Part shown: positions 1 to 11,843 of the stretch, piece after piece
Numbering within the stretch: position 1 is the first letter of the stretch
How the letters are laid out: each line of letters starts with the position of its first letter
Assembly (NCBI GenBank): GCA_963921195.1
Contig: OY992537.1
Span: forward strand, 93,206,736-93,270,735
Length of the DNA stretch: 64,000 nucleotides
Source of the DNA: Pegoplata infirma
Taxonomy: Eukaryota; Arthropoda; Insecta; Diptera; Anthomyiidae
Direction: 5' to 3'
Position numbers and translations under genes: made by a program
The notes under the pieces: model-generated
What the model was told of the DNA's origin: nothing
Databases searched by the model: none
Seen by the model: only the letters and a program-made list of their open reading frames with translations

Positions 1-91
1 TTGGTACTTTTTCGATTGCCTGAAATAATGGAAATAAAAACTGGATTTTCAGAATGTATTATAACGCATTTTATACGGAAACGTATGTTAA

Positions 92-597
92 CCCATTCCT
101 GCCTAATGGGTATTTAAATACCCAAAAAAGTGTTGATACTTAAAAAAATTTAGCGCGGGCTAGATGGAAGATATCGGGCCAATTCTTTTTTCATAAAAAA
201 GAGAAGGCTAAATGTGAGCATTTAACAAGATTTTGTTTTGTTTAACGTTTGTTTTTCACTGACAAAAATCGAAGATTTTTCTTAATCGAAAATACTCAGG
301 AAAAGTGCACCTAAAACGTGATGCGGGGGGAGGGGGGGGGGGGGTAAGGACAATTTTGGTTTTCACGAAAATTTATTGGAGTTATTTTGACACCCAATAG
401 AAACTTTTTAGACCCCTTTCAGCTCAAACAAAAAATAAAAGTAAAAAATTACACGGCCTAATACCAATGTCATATCTCAGGTCGGAGCTGAGGTAAATTT
501 TTTTTATTTTTTCTAGCAACTTCTGTGGTCTTCCAGGTACACATGTCAAAATTTCATCAAAATCGTACGAGCTGATCTATGGGCAGGCAGTAATGGG
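92..597. mobile_element. piggyBac-like MITE with TTAA duplication
   Basis: The ends are inverted: CCCATTCCTGCCTAAT on the left and CCCATTACTGCCTGCC read inward from the right. Each end touches a TTAA (88-91 and 598-601), the invariant target of the piggyBac superfamily, whose terminal repeats also commonly begin CCC. The 506-bp body has no open frame and holds a G-rich tract, so it must have been moved by a transposase from elsewhere. A perfect palindrome TGGGTATTTAAATACCCA lies just inside the left end. Superfamily assignment rests only on TTAA plus the CCC ends. Confidence 0.72.
324..346. repeat. G-rich homopolymer tract
   Basis: Two runs of G separated by a single A lie within the piggyBac-like MITE. 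Comparable G or C runs occur at 13921-13945, 31832-31856, 38158-38167 and 49569-49582. Length in such runs is error-prone in assemblies. Confidence 0.7.
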
Positions 598-601
598 TTA
601 A

Positions 602-994
602 AACGTGTTTTCAACGGACCGATAAACTTAATTTTTACCATTTTTCATGACTTGCTCACTTATTGTTATTTCAATCCTGGTCCAATTTAGAGAATTTTAG
701 TTTTTCACCCCACTCTAGGGTGCATGCATTGTTCTGGTGTTTTTTCTTTTTATTGTGTTCAACCAAAAAAGTTTCATATGTTGATGGTGCCGTTTTTGCT
801 GGTACTGTTTTCAGTTGTTACAGTTAAAAGTAGTATTATGGTAGTTAAACGACTTAAAGCAAAATTGCAAACCGATAGTTAGTAGAAGTTTTGTTTTCAA
901 AACACTTTACTACAACGTACTATTGAACTATGGGACAAAGTTTCGAAAATGAGCTTTAAAACACAGACACATTTAACACTCTCACTTGTTTCTT
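602..994. other. No recognised feature
   Basis: AT-rich sequence with no open frame of note, no palindrome and no similarity to the repeat families elsewhere in the window that I could see. Confidence 0.5.
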
Positions 995-2973
995 CACTCA
1001 AAAGAAAAACTCTGTCAAAAAATCTGTAAAATGACTTTCAATTTGTATGAGCAAACTTTCAGCAGATTGTTCTGCTGAAAAGGATATTTTTACTAAAATC
1101 TCTGTCATTCAGTATTAGAAAATAACAGACATTTAATTGCGTTTTTACTGATTCTGTGTGCTGAATTTCAAAATATTTTTGCACATAGTTTTAGCAGATA
1201 ATTTTGTAACTTTACAGAAATAATTTGTTATCATTATTTTTTTTTAGAAAAATTTTTCCAAGTTTTTTTCAAGGTGTTATTTTTTTCGTTTTTTATACAA
1301 ATAAATACAAAGAAAAAATTTGAAATGAATTTCAATCAACAAAAACGCGGATTCAATAAATTTTTTTGAGTAAAATATTCCCAATTAAAAAAATTGTTAT
1401 AACAATTATCAAATTGTAGGTGATTGATTGAAAATTTTTTTAATCAAACATTTTTTCGATTTTAATTAAAAATTTGATAAATTTTTTATTTATAGTCAAT
1501 CAAAATAAGATTTATTTAACAATTGCATTGTTGTCAACAAAAAAAAAAAGAGTACACCCCGATTATTTTGTATATTTTTAAATTAATCTATTCAAATAAA
1601 TTAAAACGAAAAAAATCTTCTATGCAACAAAAATTTTAATCAAAACATTGATTGACTCATTTAAATTTTGTTGATCAATAAATTTAATTGAAAATTTTTA
1701 GCCAATAATTGTTTGTGTGTAGATATTTTTGAATATATTTCCAAACATTTGTTAGCAAATTATTTTGAAATTTTACAGAAATAGTTTGCTGTCATTATTT
1801 TTTAAGAAAATTTTCCATATTTTTAGTCAAAAAAAAAAAAAAGGGCCCGATTTGAGGAAAAAGTCAAAAAAGTTTTGGGTTAAAAAAAAAATCAAAAAAT
1901 TTATTTTTTATTTTTTTTATAATTTTTTTTCAAAAGACAATAGGTAAGAAGTTACATGGATGAGAATAAATACCTCTGTGGCCAAAATGTCAAATTTCGA
2001 CCCCCTCTAACTCAGAGAGTCCTTGACCGATTGAAAAATTGTGTCTGAACTACTATTGTTAGTCCAATAGGACTAACCTTGGTGCAAATTTAATCCCGAT
2101 CGGAAGACATCGTTTTCAAAAGTTGTGTCAGTTGACACGAAAACCCCCATATATACTGAATGTCTTTATTTTAACTCAAATGCTTATAACTTGTACAATT
2201 TTTAACGGATTTTTTTAAAAATCCTCTTAATTTCTTAGTATTAGATCAGAGTTGAACTGCAGAAAGAAAAATTAGTTTTAAATTTTGTTTTTCTTTGTGA
2301 AATTTACAATGTAATTTTCATTTTGTGCTAAATTTTGGTAAAATTGAAGCAAAATTCTCTATATATTGATTAATAGCTTCTAAGGATATAATCAGATTGA
2401 AAAATGTCGCATGTGGTGTTTATAGATCATTAAATTGGCTTTAATTTAAAATCAGAAACAATGAAATCCATCAATTTCTTCCGGAGATATTTTAGTTTAA
2501 GTAAAACAACTTTTTAAAAAAGAGGAAAATTTGAAAAGTTGTCGCTATCTCGAAAACTGTTCTACTTATGAAACTTTGGAGTGGATTTTCGGAATCAGCG
2601 TACGATTTTACATGAAAAAAATTGCAACGTGTAGTGGATCAAAATCTCTGTAAACTAGAGTTATTAGTCTCAATCGTTTTAACTGTATAAGAAACGAAAA
2701 AAAAATTGACACTTTGAAAAAAACTAAAGAAAGTTTTCTAGAAAAAAGATGACAGCAAACTATTTCTGTAAAATTACAAAATAATCTGCTAAAAATATTT
2801 TGAAATTCAGCAAACAAAATTAGTAAAAACGCAAAAAAATCTGTTATTTTGTAATACTGAATGACAGAGATTGTAGTAAAAATATCCATTTTAATAGAAA
2901 ATCTGCTGAAAGTTTGCTAAATCAAATTGAAATTCGTTTTACAGATTTTTTGAAAGAGTTTTTCTTTTGAGTG
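995..2973. mobile_element. TIR element, CACTCAAAAGAAAAACTCT ends
   Basis: The left end begins CACTCAAAAGAAAAACTCT; the right end, read inward, gives almost the same sequence, followed in both by a TCTGTAAAA block. The inverted arms continue for roughly 230 bp (blocks with TCTGCTGAAA and TTAGCAGATAATTTTG). A further copy of the arm motif lies at about 1738-1830. The middle is AT-rich and non-coding. I could not find a clear target duplication. The terminal word CACTCAAAA recurs in the elements at 38625 and 40139, which suggests a related family. Superfamily unknown. Confidence 0.6.
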
Positions 2974-3051
2974 TAGACATTGACGCATATTAAAAAAAAA
3001 CGGCATATCATCAGTTCTGGGATTTTATATATATCGAAAAAAGTGAGCGTA

Positions 3052-3226
3052 AAAGTGGGCGTGGTCAATTTTTCTTTCCATAAATACCTAAGTTGTCCAG
3101 TCCAGCCTTTGTCTGATTTTAGATAAATCAAATAAAATCCAGCCTTTCTTCGATTTTAGATAAATAAAAAAAAAAAAAAAAAAAGTGGGCGTGGTCAAAT
3201 GTTCTTTCCAAAAATACCTTAGTTGG
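3052..3226. repeat. Direct repeat pair with GTGGGCGTGGTC core
   Basis: A block of about 45 bp starting AAAGTGGGCGTGGTCAA and ending near AAATACCT occurs twice, about 130 bp apart (3052 and 3182). Between them a block containing CGATTTTAGATAAAT also occurs twice. It looks like a local tandem duplication. Confidence 0.6.
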
Positions 3227-3274
3227 ACTATAATTTCATTTTCTAATTCCCCTGGGTCCGAGTGGAGGACTCTC

Positions 3275-3366
3275 ATCGTGTTATATACATTTTGGACTGC
3301 ATCGTGCTATTTATAGGCGGCCATTAAAAGAACGTCTTTGAATCGACTATGAATCAATAATACATA
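3275..3366 (-). repeat. mini-me/DINE-1-like repeat, first part
   Basis: The segment matches the part of the mini-me-like copies next to the GTCY tract (GACTGCATCG and a version of GATTCTAAGACATTC) and stops in the (TA)n tract, where the family A foldback begins. The rest of the same copy resumes at 5319, so the foldback interrupted it. Confidence 0.55.
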
Positions 3367-5318
3367 TGGGGCATTCCATGTCAAATCGGACACTTTGAAA
3401 TTTTTTTTTTAGATTTTCCCAATTTGATTACAGTTTTTAGTACCATTCGAAAACTCGAAGGGTACTAAATTTCGTGGTAAATTTTCAGATTTTTTTGATG
3501 ACCCGTTCAAAAGATATCCAATTTTTAAAAATTGGTAGTTATTTCCTTTACTCAAACTTCTTTTACTCATAACTTCTTCAATAATGGTCCAAATTTCAAG
3601 TTTTTTTTTTTTAAATTTTTGTTTTTTTACGTACTTTAAGAAAAAAAATCCAAAAAAATTCTTGAAAGTGCTCTAGTATGCGATTTTTAAGTTTTAAAAT
3701 TTACATCTCATTTTTGAAAATGTTTGCACTCTTAAATTTTTTTGAAATTTTTTTGTGTAAAACTTCTGTCGATTCTACAAATTTTTTGCCCAGGAGGATC
3801 GTGGGATAAAGATTATTACTATTTTTAAAAATTTTTTTAAAAATTTTAATGTAATTTTCCAATCTTAAAATCATTTCTACTGCTCCAATGGTGCGTCATA
3901 GAGGGGCATATTTAAGACCGACCCCCATTAATTTTTACGTCTTAACATTTCTTTGGAACAAACTAATACCCTGTATCCAATTTCTAAGGGGCTCCAACAC
4001 AAAACGACATTTTTTAAAATTTGCTCCAACCGCTCTAACTGCCCTAATAGTGCCCTTAGAGCAACAAAATGTATGACCGACCCACAATATTTTTTTAATC
4101 CAAACATTTTCTCTGAACACACCTACCCTCTATCTCTAATTGTTAAGGCAGTCCCCATACAATATTTTTTATTTTTTGTAAATTTGTTTTATTTAATCAG
4201 CTTCTACCGGTCCAATGGTGCGTCCGAGAGGGGTCATTAGTGAGACCGACCGCCATTTAGTTTTACTCTACAACAGTTTTTTAAAACGTACTTACGCTCT
4301 ATCTCCACTCCCTAAGTAGGCTCCCATACAAATAACAGTTGGAGCAAATTTTATAAAAATGTAATTTTGAATGGAAGCCTACTTAGGGAGTGGAGATAGG
4401 GCGTTGGTATGTTTTAAAAAACTGTTGTAGTGTAAAAATAAATGGGGGTTGGTCTCACTATTGACCTCTCTTGGACGCACCATTGGACCGGTAGAAGCTG
4501 ATTAAATAAAACAAATTTACAAAAAATAAAAAAAATTGTATGGGGACTGCCTTAACAATTATAGATAGAGGGTAGGTGTGTTTAGAGAAAATGTTTGGAC
4601 TAAAAAAATATTGTGGGTTGGTCATACATTTTGTTGCTCTAAGGGCACTATTAGGGCAGTTAGAGCGGTTGGAGCAAATTTTAAGAAATGTCATTTTGTG
4701 TGGGAGCCCCCTTAGAAATTGGAGATCGGGTATTAGTTTGTTCCAAAGAAATGTTAAGACGTAAAAATTAATGGGGGTCGGTCTTATAAATGACCCCTCT
4801 ATGACGCACCAATGGAGAAGTGGAAATGATTTTAAGATTGGAAAATTACAATAAAATTTCTTCAAAAAATTTAAAAAAATAGTATTAATCGTTATCCCAC
4901 GATCCTCCTGGTCAAAAATTTTGTAGAATCGATAGAAGTTTTACACAAAAAAATTTCAAAAAAATTGAAGAGTACAAACATTTTCAAAAATGAGATTTAA
5001 ATTTTAAATCTTAAAAATCGCATAATACTTAGAGCGCTTTTAAGAATTTTTTGGGATTTGTTTTTAAAAAGTAAATAAAAAAAAAATTAAAAAAAAAAAA
5101 ATTAAATTTGGACCATTATTGAAGAAGTTATGAAAAGAAGTTTGAGTAAAGAAACAAACTACCAATTTTTAAAAATTCGATATCTTTTGAACGGGTCATC
5201 AAAAAAATCTGAAAATTTACCACGAATGAGTTTTCGAAGGGTACTAAAAATTGTCAACAAATTGGGAAAATCTAAAAAAAAATTTTTCAAAGTGTCCGGT
5301 TTGACATGGAATGCCCCA
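3367..5318. mobile_element. Foldback element, family A, full copy
   Basis: A near-complete palindrome of 1.95 kb: each arm is about 970 bp and the loop, near 4330-4370, is only a few tens of bases. The terminus is TGGGGCATTCCATGTCAAAT on the left and its complement on the right, each flanked by TA (3365-3366, 5319-5320). It sits in the (TA)n tract of a mini-me-like repeat. Open frames seen in the arms mirror each other and are not genes. Arm structure resembles Drosophila foldback (FB) elements in having repeats within the arms, but no sequence link to FB is claimed. Confidence 0.75.
3884..4805. repeat. Tandem ~162-bp units in both foldback arms
   Basis: Within the left arm, related units start near 3884, 4042 and 4206. 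Each has a CCAATGGTGCGTC-like block, then a GACCGACCCCCATT-like block, then a CTCTATCTCC-like block. The same series appears inverted in the right arm (about 4375-4805). The middle unit is the most diverged. Confidence 0.55.
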
Positions 5319-5412
5319 TATACTTAATGGGGCCCTAGAATGATATTTCGATGCGTTGCGCACGGAATGACGAAGTGAGTATACCCCCATACTGTAGTTA
5401 GAGTTTATACAA
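5319..5412 (-). repeat. mini-me/DINE-1-like repeat, second part
   Basis: It continues the copy broken by the foldback: a TA tract, a version of ACTTTATGGGGTCC, then ATTTCGATGCGTT, and a terminal block around CATACTGTAGTT like that at 49980-50020. Confidence 0.6.
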
Positions 5413-6033
5413 ATATATTTTGAGGATGTTTATTCTGGCTCGAGGTCATTCTTTACTAATTAAAACCATGATGTTCTCATAGCAAAATTTTCAAGAAAAT
5501 TATTTTTTTGTTTTAAATTTATTTATGTTGGCCATTTTTTGCAAGACTTAATCGACAGGTGGTTCGGAATTTGTCAGATTTCATTGCCAAGATTATTTAG
5601 CAACAATAGAAACAATTTACTACAAAGTAGCAAACGAGTCTAATGACAAATCGTTTGTGCGCAAACTAAAATATTAATACATATTCGCCTCTATCCACAA
5701 TGGGAATTATAAAGACGAAGAAATTGTACTACACTAGTAAGGCAACGATTGTCAATAACCAACAAAAATATTTTAAACAATTTTACATATGAAAGTCCAT
5801 TGGACTACAACAACTTTCGAAACACGTGTCGATTAAGTCTTGCAAAAATGACAAACATAAATATATTTAAAACAAAAAAATAATTTTCTTGAAAATTTTG
5901 CTATGAAAATATCATGGTTTTAATTAGTTAAGAAAATAATGACCTCTACCCAGAATAAACATCTTCAAAATATAATATTTTAAAGGTCGAATAAAACAAT
6001 TTTTATTTTTTAATAAAAATTAATCAGAATTTG
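5413..6033. mobile_element. Palindromic element, family E
   Basis: Inverted arms of roughly 160 bp (left block GGCTCGAGGTCATT, right block AATGACCTCTACCC) flank a non-palindromic centre of about 240 bp. A second copy lies at 60016-60560 inside another element, with the same right-hand flank running to a TTAATCAGAATTT block, which suggests the element ends there. Diverged fragments with GCTCAAGGTCATTTTTCATT occur at 26085 and 30468. No coding capacity. Confidence 0.6.
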
Positions 6034-6684
6034 GTTATAAAAATATTTATTATAATTTAACCAAAAAGATAAATTGAATTTTAAATTAAACCAACCACTT
6101 ATAAACAGTTTTTTTTTTAAACAATTTTCACTTTTCCACCCCATTGTGTTGTGCTGTAAAATATGTGGGTGGTACTATGGCAATGCCTTTCATGTACATA
6201 TCTGTGTCATACGTTTGCTATAGCAAAAAAAAAAAAACTAAATAAAACTAAAATTAGTATTACGTTCATGCGGAAAATATATAATTTTTTTTTTCAACTG
6301 CAGCAATCATAGTGAAAGTGTCGACGTTAAATAAAAAAAAAAGTTTGTTTTTCCTGCCACTCTTCTATGTTTTTCTTCTGCATAGTTTGTCTTATTTATT
6401 CTTTTAACTGTCAAAGAGCATAATTTCACTGTACGGTTTTTTTTTTTGTTGTGTTTGTTATTTTGCTTTAGCGGAAACGGAAATGAGAGCAAGAAATATG
6501 AAATTAACATTTTGGATGAATGAATATGGTATGAATGCTACAGACACATACATGCATACATACATACCGACACCAATACATACCGACACCAATACAATCT
6601 CATATTACAATAAACATAAAATTAAATACAATCTGACGAAAAACTAAAGTAAACAAACCCATACTAAAAATGAGACTTACACGA
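6034..6684. other. No recognised gene; short microsatellite
   Basis: AT-rich DNA without a credible frame. It holds a CATA microsatellite and a duplicated CATACCGACACCAATA block at about 6550-6595. This may be old unique sequence. Confidence 0.5.
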
Positions 6685-7230
6685 GAAGTACCCCATCCTT
6701 TATGAAGCGATTTTCCTGAAACTTGAAATATATTTAAAAGAGACGATTTTAAGGTTGGGGTATCTCGGCTTATTGACCATATCAGTGTTAAAATTTCGTT
6801 GCCACCTTATGCAACAATGTGGTCCCATGGGAACATTCCGAAATCTCCAGAACTAACAGGAATAATGTCTAAAGCAAAAATATGTGCCGACTTAAATTTT
6901 ATAAAGATTATTTAGTATTCATATGGATATCGTAGGTCTATGACTTCACAAAAATGCCCGCCAAAAACTTACACATTTTCGTGAAAAAAAATATTTATCA
7001 AAGACGAATTTTTACAAGGTTATGCCAACGTTGGATAGGTATCCCATCAAAAACATCATATAGTGTTTCTAAAGAAGAAATGGCTCTAAAATTTTTACCC
7101 ATTTTTGAATCCTTAAATCCCCGATGGGGCCGATAAGCCGAGAAACCCCAACCTTAGAATCGTCTTGTTTTTATGTATCTCAGGCAAATCGATTCATTAA
7201 GGTTACAAGGGGTTCCCTTGTTAGGCATAA
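6685..7230. mobile_element. Palindromic element, family G, copy 1
   Basis: The left arm contains AAGGTTGGGGTATCTCGGCT and the right arm its complement with GATAAGCCGAGAAACCCC; outer blocks with CGATTTNCCTGAAAC also pair. Related copies lie at 35255-35786 and around 37090-37860. It has no credible frame, and the short frames inside it mirror the arms. Confidence 0.6.
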
Positions 7231-7364
7231 ATTCTTTATACAATTCGATAAAATTAAGATTTCGAAAAAAGAAAAAATCGAGATATTTAAACTTAATAAT
7301 GACTTAATAAACGTAATAAAATTAAAAAAGCCATGCACAATGTCACAAAAATTATTTAAAAAAA

Positions 7365-7672
7365 AAAAAATTTGAAAAAAAAAAAATTTAGCAAAAAAAA
7401 ATAAATCCGCTGAAATTTTTTGTTTTGTCAAAAAATATGTTTGTGGTTGTTTAAATACAATACGCTATCTTATTGTGTTCATATTTATCAACCAGCAGGT
7501 GAATTAAAGCATTTTGTATTTTAAGGTTATGTTGAATGTGCTAAAACTTTCGAGGTCTCCATAACTTTTGAACCGATATCGCTTAAATGCATTACCAACC
7601 TGTTCGGGAGAACTTTAAATAAAAATGCTAAATTTCAAACATATCTGTTTAATATTTTGGACCACTGAAGTT
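7365..7672 (-). repeat. mini-me/DINE-1-like repeat fragment
   Basis: The internal part of the longer mini-me-like subfamily: AACCAGCAGGTGAATTAAAG, then ATAACTTTTGAACCGATATC, then a CGGGAGAACTT block, as in the copies at 11491-13203 and 62430-63002. Both family ends are missing. Confidence 0.65.
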
Positions 7673-8451
7673 TTCAAATTTTTTAAGGCGTGAATAATGC
7701 TAAAAAAGTAAAATTTTGAATTATCAAATATGTGCACTCAAAATATTTTGCAAGTAAATTTAACTAAACATTTAAAACAATCGTTTTTCCTTTAAAAAAC
7801 GGACTGCTTATATTTCACTTGGAACAAGATACTTTTTCAGTTATTTTTAAACGTTAATAAATGACTAGACATTCCGTTAAAACAAATGATATTTCAGTTA
7901 TTTTAACTGTTTACAATTTTTTATTTTGTGGAGTAAAAATATATATTTTTTTTTGAACAACAAACTACAAAAACCGTACTTCTGTAAAATTATACGGTAT
8001 AATCAGTCAAAAATAATTTAACTGATATAAATATTTTTCCGTAAATTTTGTAGTTTATTGTTTTAACAACTGTATAGAACATTCAATACTCTAAATTTTT
8101 TGAAAAACAAACGATAAAACATTTAAAACAACTTTAACTAAAAACTTTTTGAATAACCGTAAATAGTTACTGTAAAACTTTTCTAGGTGTACTGTTCACG
8201 GTGCCCTGGAGAGGATTTAAATAAAATTTTGGTGTTACTCCAATTTTTAGGCGGATTATGTTTTTAGACTATAAAAGAAGGAAAATGAGCCAAAAAAGAA
8301 AAAAAAAGTACTAGGCGCTTTTTTTTTTGGCGGGCAAAAAAGAGAATTACAAAAAGAGAAAAAATAATTTATTCTTTCAAATGCATTAATATTTTTGTAT
8401 ACAGATGTATATTGATCACATATTCACTTATCAGTGAGATTTAAATATATA
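7673..8451. other. No gene; weak inverted blocks
   Basis: AT-rich. Blocks such as ACATTTAAAACAA recur at about 7770 and 8118, and a GTGCACTCAAAATATTTT block at 7733 faces a short complement near 8180. This may be a decayed TIR element, but the evidence is thin. Confidence 0.35.
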
Positions 8452-9446
8452 TGAGGCATTCCCCACCAAATGTCCAGCGAAAAAACATGTGTTCCGTAAA
8501 TTTCTGAATAGGTTGTTGGGATAGCCCTATATGGAACTAAGAAAATTGCGTTTTTGGTTTTTCTAATTTTCAAAAACTGGGCTTAGAAGGCGTGGTCAAA
8601 TATTGGAAAAATTGGAAAATTTGTGGCGAATTGCCTTGATTAAATATTTATCACATTAAAACGGAATGCACCACAATCTCAAAAATTTACATTCTTATAT
8701 AGTTTTGTATGGGCTATCGATTAAATTTTTTTTTGAAAATCTTCAGAACCCGTTCTGAAATTTTCCATTTTTTAAAAAAGTCAATTTATTAAAAATCAGG
8801 CCACTTATTTTTTTTTTTTAAGTTTAGATGCTTGTCCATCCACACAAAAAAATTCAGACACGAGTTTTTCGTTTCTTTCGAGCAAATCGCATTTGAATTT
8901 TAAATTTCATAACACTTTTGTAATTTGCTTGTATTTTCTTGTTTTAATGTTGCGTATGAGTAATATTAATTGCATAAATATTACTCATACGTTCTGTTAA
9001 AACAAGAAAATACAAGCAAATAGCTAAATTGTTATGAAATTTAAAATTCAAATGCTGATGGACAAACATCTAAACTTAAAAAAAAAAAATTTTTTTTTGA
9101 TAAATTGACTTTTTAAAAAAATGGAAAATTTCAGAACGGGGTTTGAAAATTTTCAAAAAAAAAAAATTTTAATCGATAGCACATACAAAACTATATAAAA
9201 ATATAAATTTTAAAGATTGTGGTGCATTCCGTTTTAATGTGAAAAATATTTAATCAAGTCAACTTGCCACAAATTTGACCATTTTTCCAATATTTAACCA
9301 CGCCTCCTAAGCCCAGTTTTTGGAAAATTGAAAAACCAAAAACTCAATTTTCTAAGTTCCATATAGGGCTATCCATACAACCTACTTATTCAGAAGTTTA
9401 CGGTACACATGTTTTTTTCGCTGTAAATTTGGTGTGAAATGCCTCA
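8452..9446. mobile_element. Foldback element, family B, copy 1
   Basis: A 995-bp hairpin with a terminus close to TGAGGCATTCCACACCAAAT and flanking TA on both sides. The arms contain paired GGGCTTAGGAGGCGTGGTC-like and AGAACCCGTTCTGAAATTTT-like blocks and close at about 8965-8985 around ATTGCATAAATATTACTC with almost no loop. It is non-coding. It provides a reference for the disrupted copies at 16015, 26223, 30681, 53286 and 62094. Confidence 0.75.
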
Positions 9447-10029
9447 TATGTTTTAGGTACAAAATTTAGGACTGTAAAATAAAAATTTTTCCAGATGTTG
9501 AAAATCGTTTAAAATTGGTTTTTATAACATTAAACACCTAAAATATAATATATTTGGAAAAAGTCCAAGATTGATACATTTTAAGTTTTGGATTATTTTA
9601 ATTTATATGAAAAATATTTGTTTTAAATATCCTGGCTTAGCCACCAGGCAGCCAGACTTTCGCCACAATTCAACATTCCAACATATTGACAAGCATTAGG
9701 CAAAGGAAATGCTCTTAACCAATGTTTAGCTTAGCTTTCGTGCTGTTTTAACGAAAAGTTTTGCCTTATGTTGATAATAAAAATATAACTTTTTATTTAT
9801 GCTAACTTAAATTAATGATATACCAATTTTCATTGTGTGGTGTTAATAAAAAACCCAATTTTTTTTCTTACAATAAAAATCCTTTTTTTTTTTTTTAATA
9901 TTATACAATGTTTTCCAATCTGTGGCAAGAAGTCATAAAAGCTTAAGTAGATAAAAGAGTTTTGTAAATAAAAAAATCTACACCATTTACAGAGGTAACT
10001 CGAAAAAGATTTATTGAAATTTTAAGATT
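9447..10029. other. No recognised feature
   Basis: AT-rich DNA with no frame or repeat structure I could support. Confidence 0.5.
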
Positions 10030-10127
10030 CAACTTGTTTGATACCCTCCAACATAAAAAAAACTAAAAAAAAAATTGTCAGGATCGTTTTTTTTTGTGAG
10101 AGGGAGGGTGTTCAATGGAAGACGTTG
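10030..10127 (-). repeat. mini-me-like fragment, poly-T subfamily
   Basis: GATACCCTCCAACATAAAAA followed by GTCAGGATCGTTTTTTTTTG matches the start of the copies at 13839 and 49469 (GTCAGGGGCGTATC). It breaks off where a CACAGTGGGG block begins. Confidence 0.45.
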
Positions 10128-10603
10128 CACAGTGGGGTAAAATGGACCATTTTTTGTCCAATTTTGCCTACAGCTCGCCATTCTTAACGGGTTTTAGCCG
10201 TTTTAGATTTCTTTTAATAAAGTTCAGAAAATATTAATTTTTTTTTAGAAATTTTGCTCTAAAAAATTAATAGGCAATGGACGAATAAGCTGTATGGCCA
10301 AAATTAAGTAATTAGGTATTTGAACCCAATAATCATTATTCTAATTATACTAATTTTGCTTACAAACAACTCTTGCTTTTGGGACAATCCCTATATAAAA
10401 ATAATCGGTGTTGAACAAGAATTGGAACATATACTACACAGAAAAAAAAATTGCCAATAAATGAAATTCATAGCATTAATGAACATATACATACAAATTT
10501 ATGAACTTTTTCATAGTATTTATGAAAAAATGTTTAATATTTCTTAAATTCCACATATTATGATTTATTCATAAATACTATGTAAAAAAAAAGTTCAAAA
10601 GTA
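10128..10603. other. No gene; Transib-like left end
   Basis: It starts CACAGTGGGGTAAAATGG directly after CGTTG, resembling the element end at 11844 (CACAGTGGCCGAAATGG after CGCTG). No matching right end was found. A short palindrome around TTCATAGTATTTATGAA lies at about 10510-10585. The remainder is featureless. Confidence 0.35.
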
Positions 10604-11490
10604 TTATAAAAATGCCTGCGAACATTTTGTACTCTTGCATAAAACCTTTAATCATTATAATGTTTTGCGGAAGATTTGGGTGTACTTGCCAAAGCAAAGT
10701 TTTTTTTAGAAAAAATAATGTTATATTACTTTGCTATTCCATGCAAAACGAATTGAAATATCAGTCGAGGACCCTATTAAAAAACTAAAAGAGCTGTACA
10801 TTTCGTAAGTGAGTGCAAAAATAAGTGCAAAAAAGTGTTTTTACATTTTGGAGAGTATAAAAGATTCGGCACCAAAGAAAATACCATTCTCACTTGTTTT
10901 ATGTACATTTGATAAACAAATTGAAAATTTTTATGCGAAAAGCTAAGACTTGGTGAAAAAGTAGTTTTGGTAAAAAAAAATTATTTTTTTTTCACGAAAA
11001 ACAAAATTTTGTTAATAAAAATTTAATGAACCCAACATTTTTGGTGAAAAAAAGTTTTTGATGAAAAGAAAAATTTTTTGATGTAAAAAAAATTGATGAA
11101 AAAAAATATGAAAAAAATTTTTTTTTGGTGAGAAAAAAATTGAGAATAAAAAATTTGATAATAAAAAATTTGATGAAAAAAATTGATGAAAAAAATATGA
11201 TAAAAAAAATTCATGAAAAATAAAATTTTGACGAAAAAAAAAATTTGGTGAAAAAAAAAAATTAATGAAAAAAAAAATTTTTTGAAAAAACAAAAAAAGT
11301 CACGAAAAAAAACTTTGATGAAAAAAAAATTTTTTTGATGAATAAAAAAAAAAAGAATTTGATGAAAAAAAAAAATTATGAAAAAAAATTTGATGAAGAA
11401 AAAATTTATGAAAAAAAAAATTGATAAAAAAAAAATACGATAAAAAAAATTATGAAAAAAAAAATTGATAAAAAAAAATACGATAAAAAA
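10604..11490 (+). repeat. Composite repeat: R1 unit plus GATGAAAAA array
   Basis: The R1 unit (about 430 bp) begins near AATGCCTGCGAACATTTTGT and includes GATTTGGGTGTACTTGCC and AAGATTCGGCACCAAAG. It runs directly into a degenerate array of GATGAAAAAAATT-like units to about 11490. The same arrangement recurs at 13262 and 49259. Long minus-strand frames here are low-complexity translations of the array. Confidence 0.7.
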
Positions 11491-11843
11491 CAAGTAAAAA
11501 ATTTAAATTCGGCCTTGCCGAATGTAGTGATACCCTCCACAGTTTCAAAAAGATTATTGAAAAAAAAGATGTATTTAAAATGAAATTACTTCTAAAAAAT
11601 TTTTTTTTTGAAAAAAAAATTCCGCATAAAAAAAAAAATTTGGTTAAAAAAAAAATCCGCGAATTTTTTCTTTTTTTGTCAAAAAATATGTTCGTACTTG
11701 TTTAAATACCATTTGGTTTACAATTATGTTCGCATATGTCAACCAGCTGCCGAATTAAAGCATTTTGTATTTTTAGGTTATGTTGAATGTACTAAAATTT
11801 TTGAGGTGTCCTTACATTTTCGTTCATAACTTTTGAACCGCTG

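Noticed and set aside
3888..4865. Several frames of 60-135 codons on both strands
   Set aside because: They mirror each other across the foldback axis and encode the same arm sequence; no domain is visible.
6540..6600. CATA/CCGACACC repeats as a CRISPR-like or regulatory array
   Set aside because: Only two short units are present; an ordinary microsatellite explains them.
11012..11493. Two long overlapping minus-strand frames of Phe/Ile/Lys-rich protein
   Set aside because: They are translations of the GATGAAAAA array. The same artefact occurs at 13654-13842 and 50244-50519.
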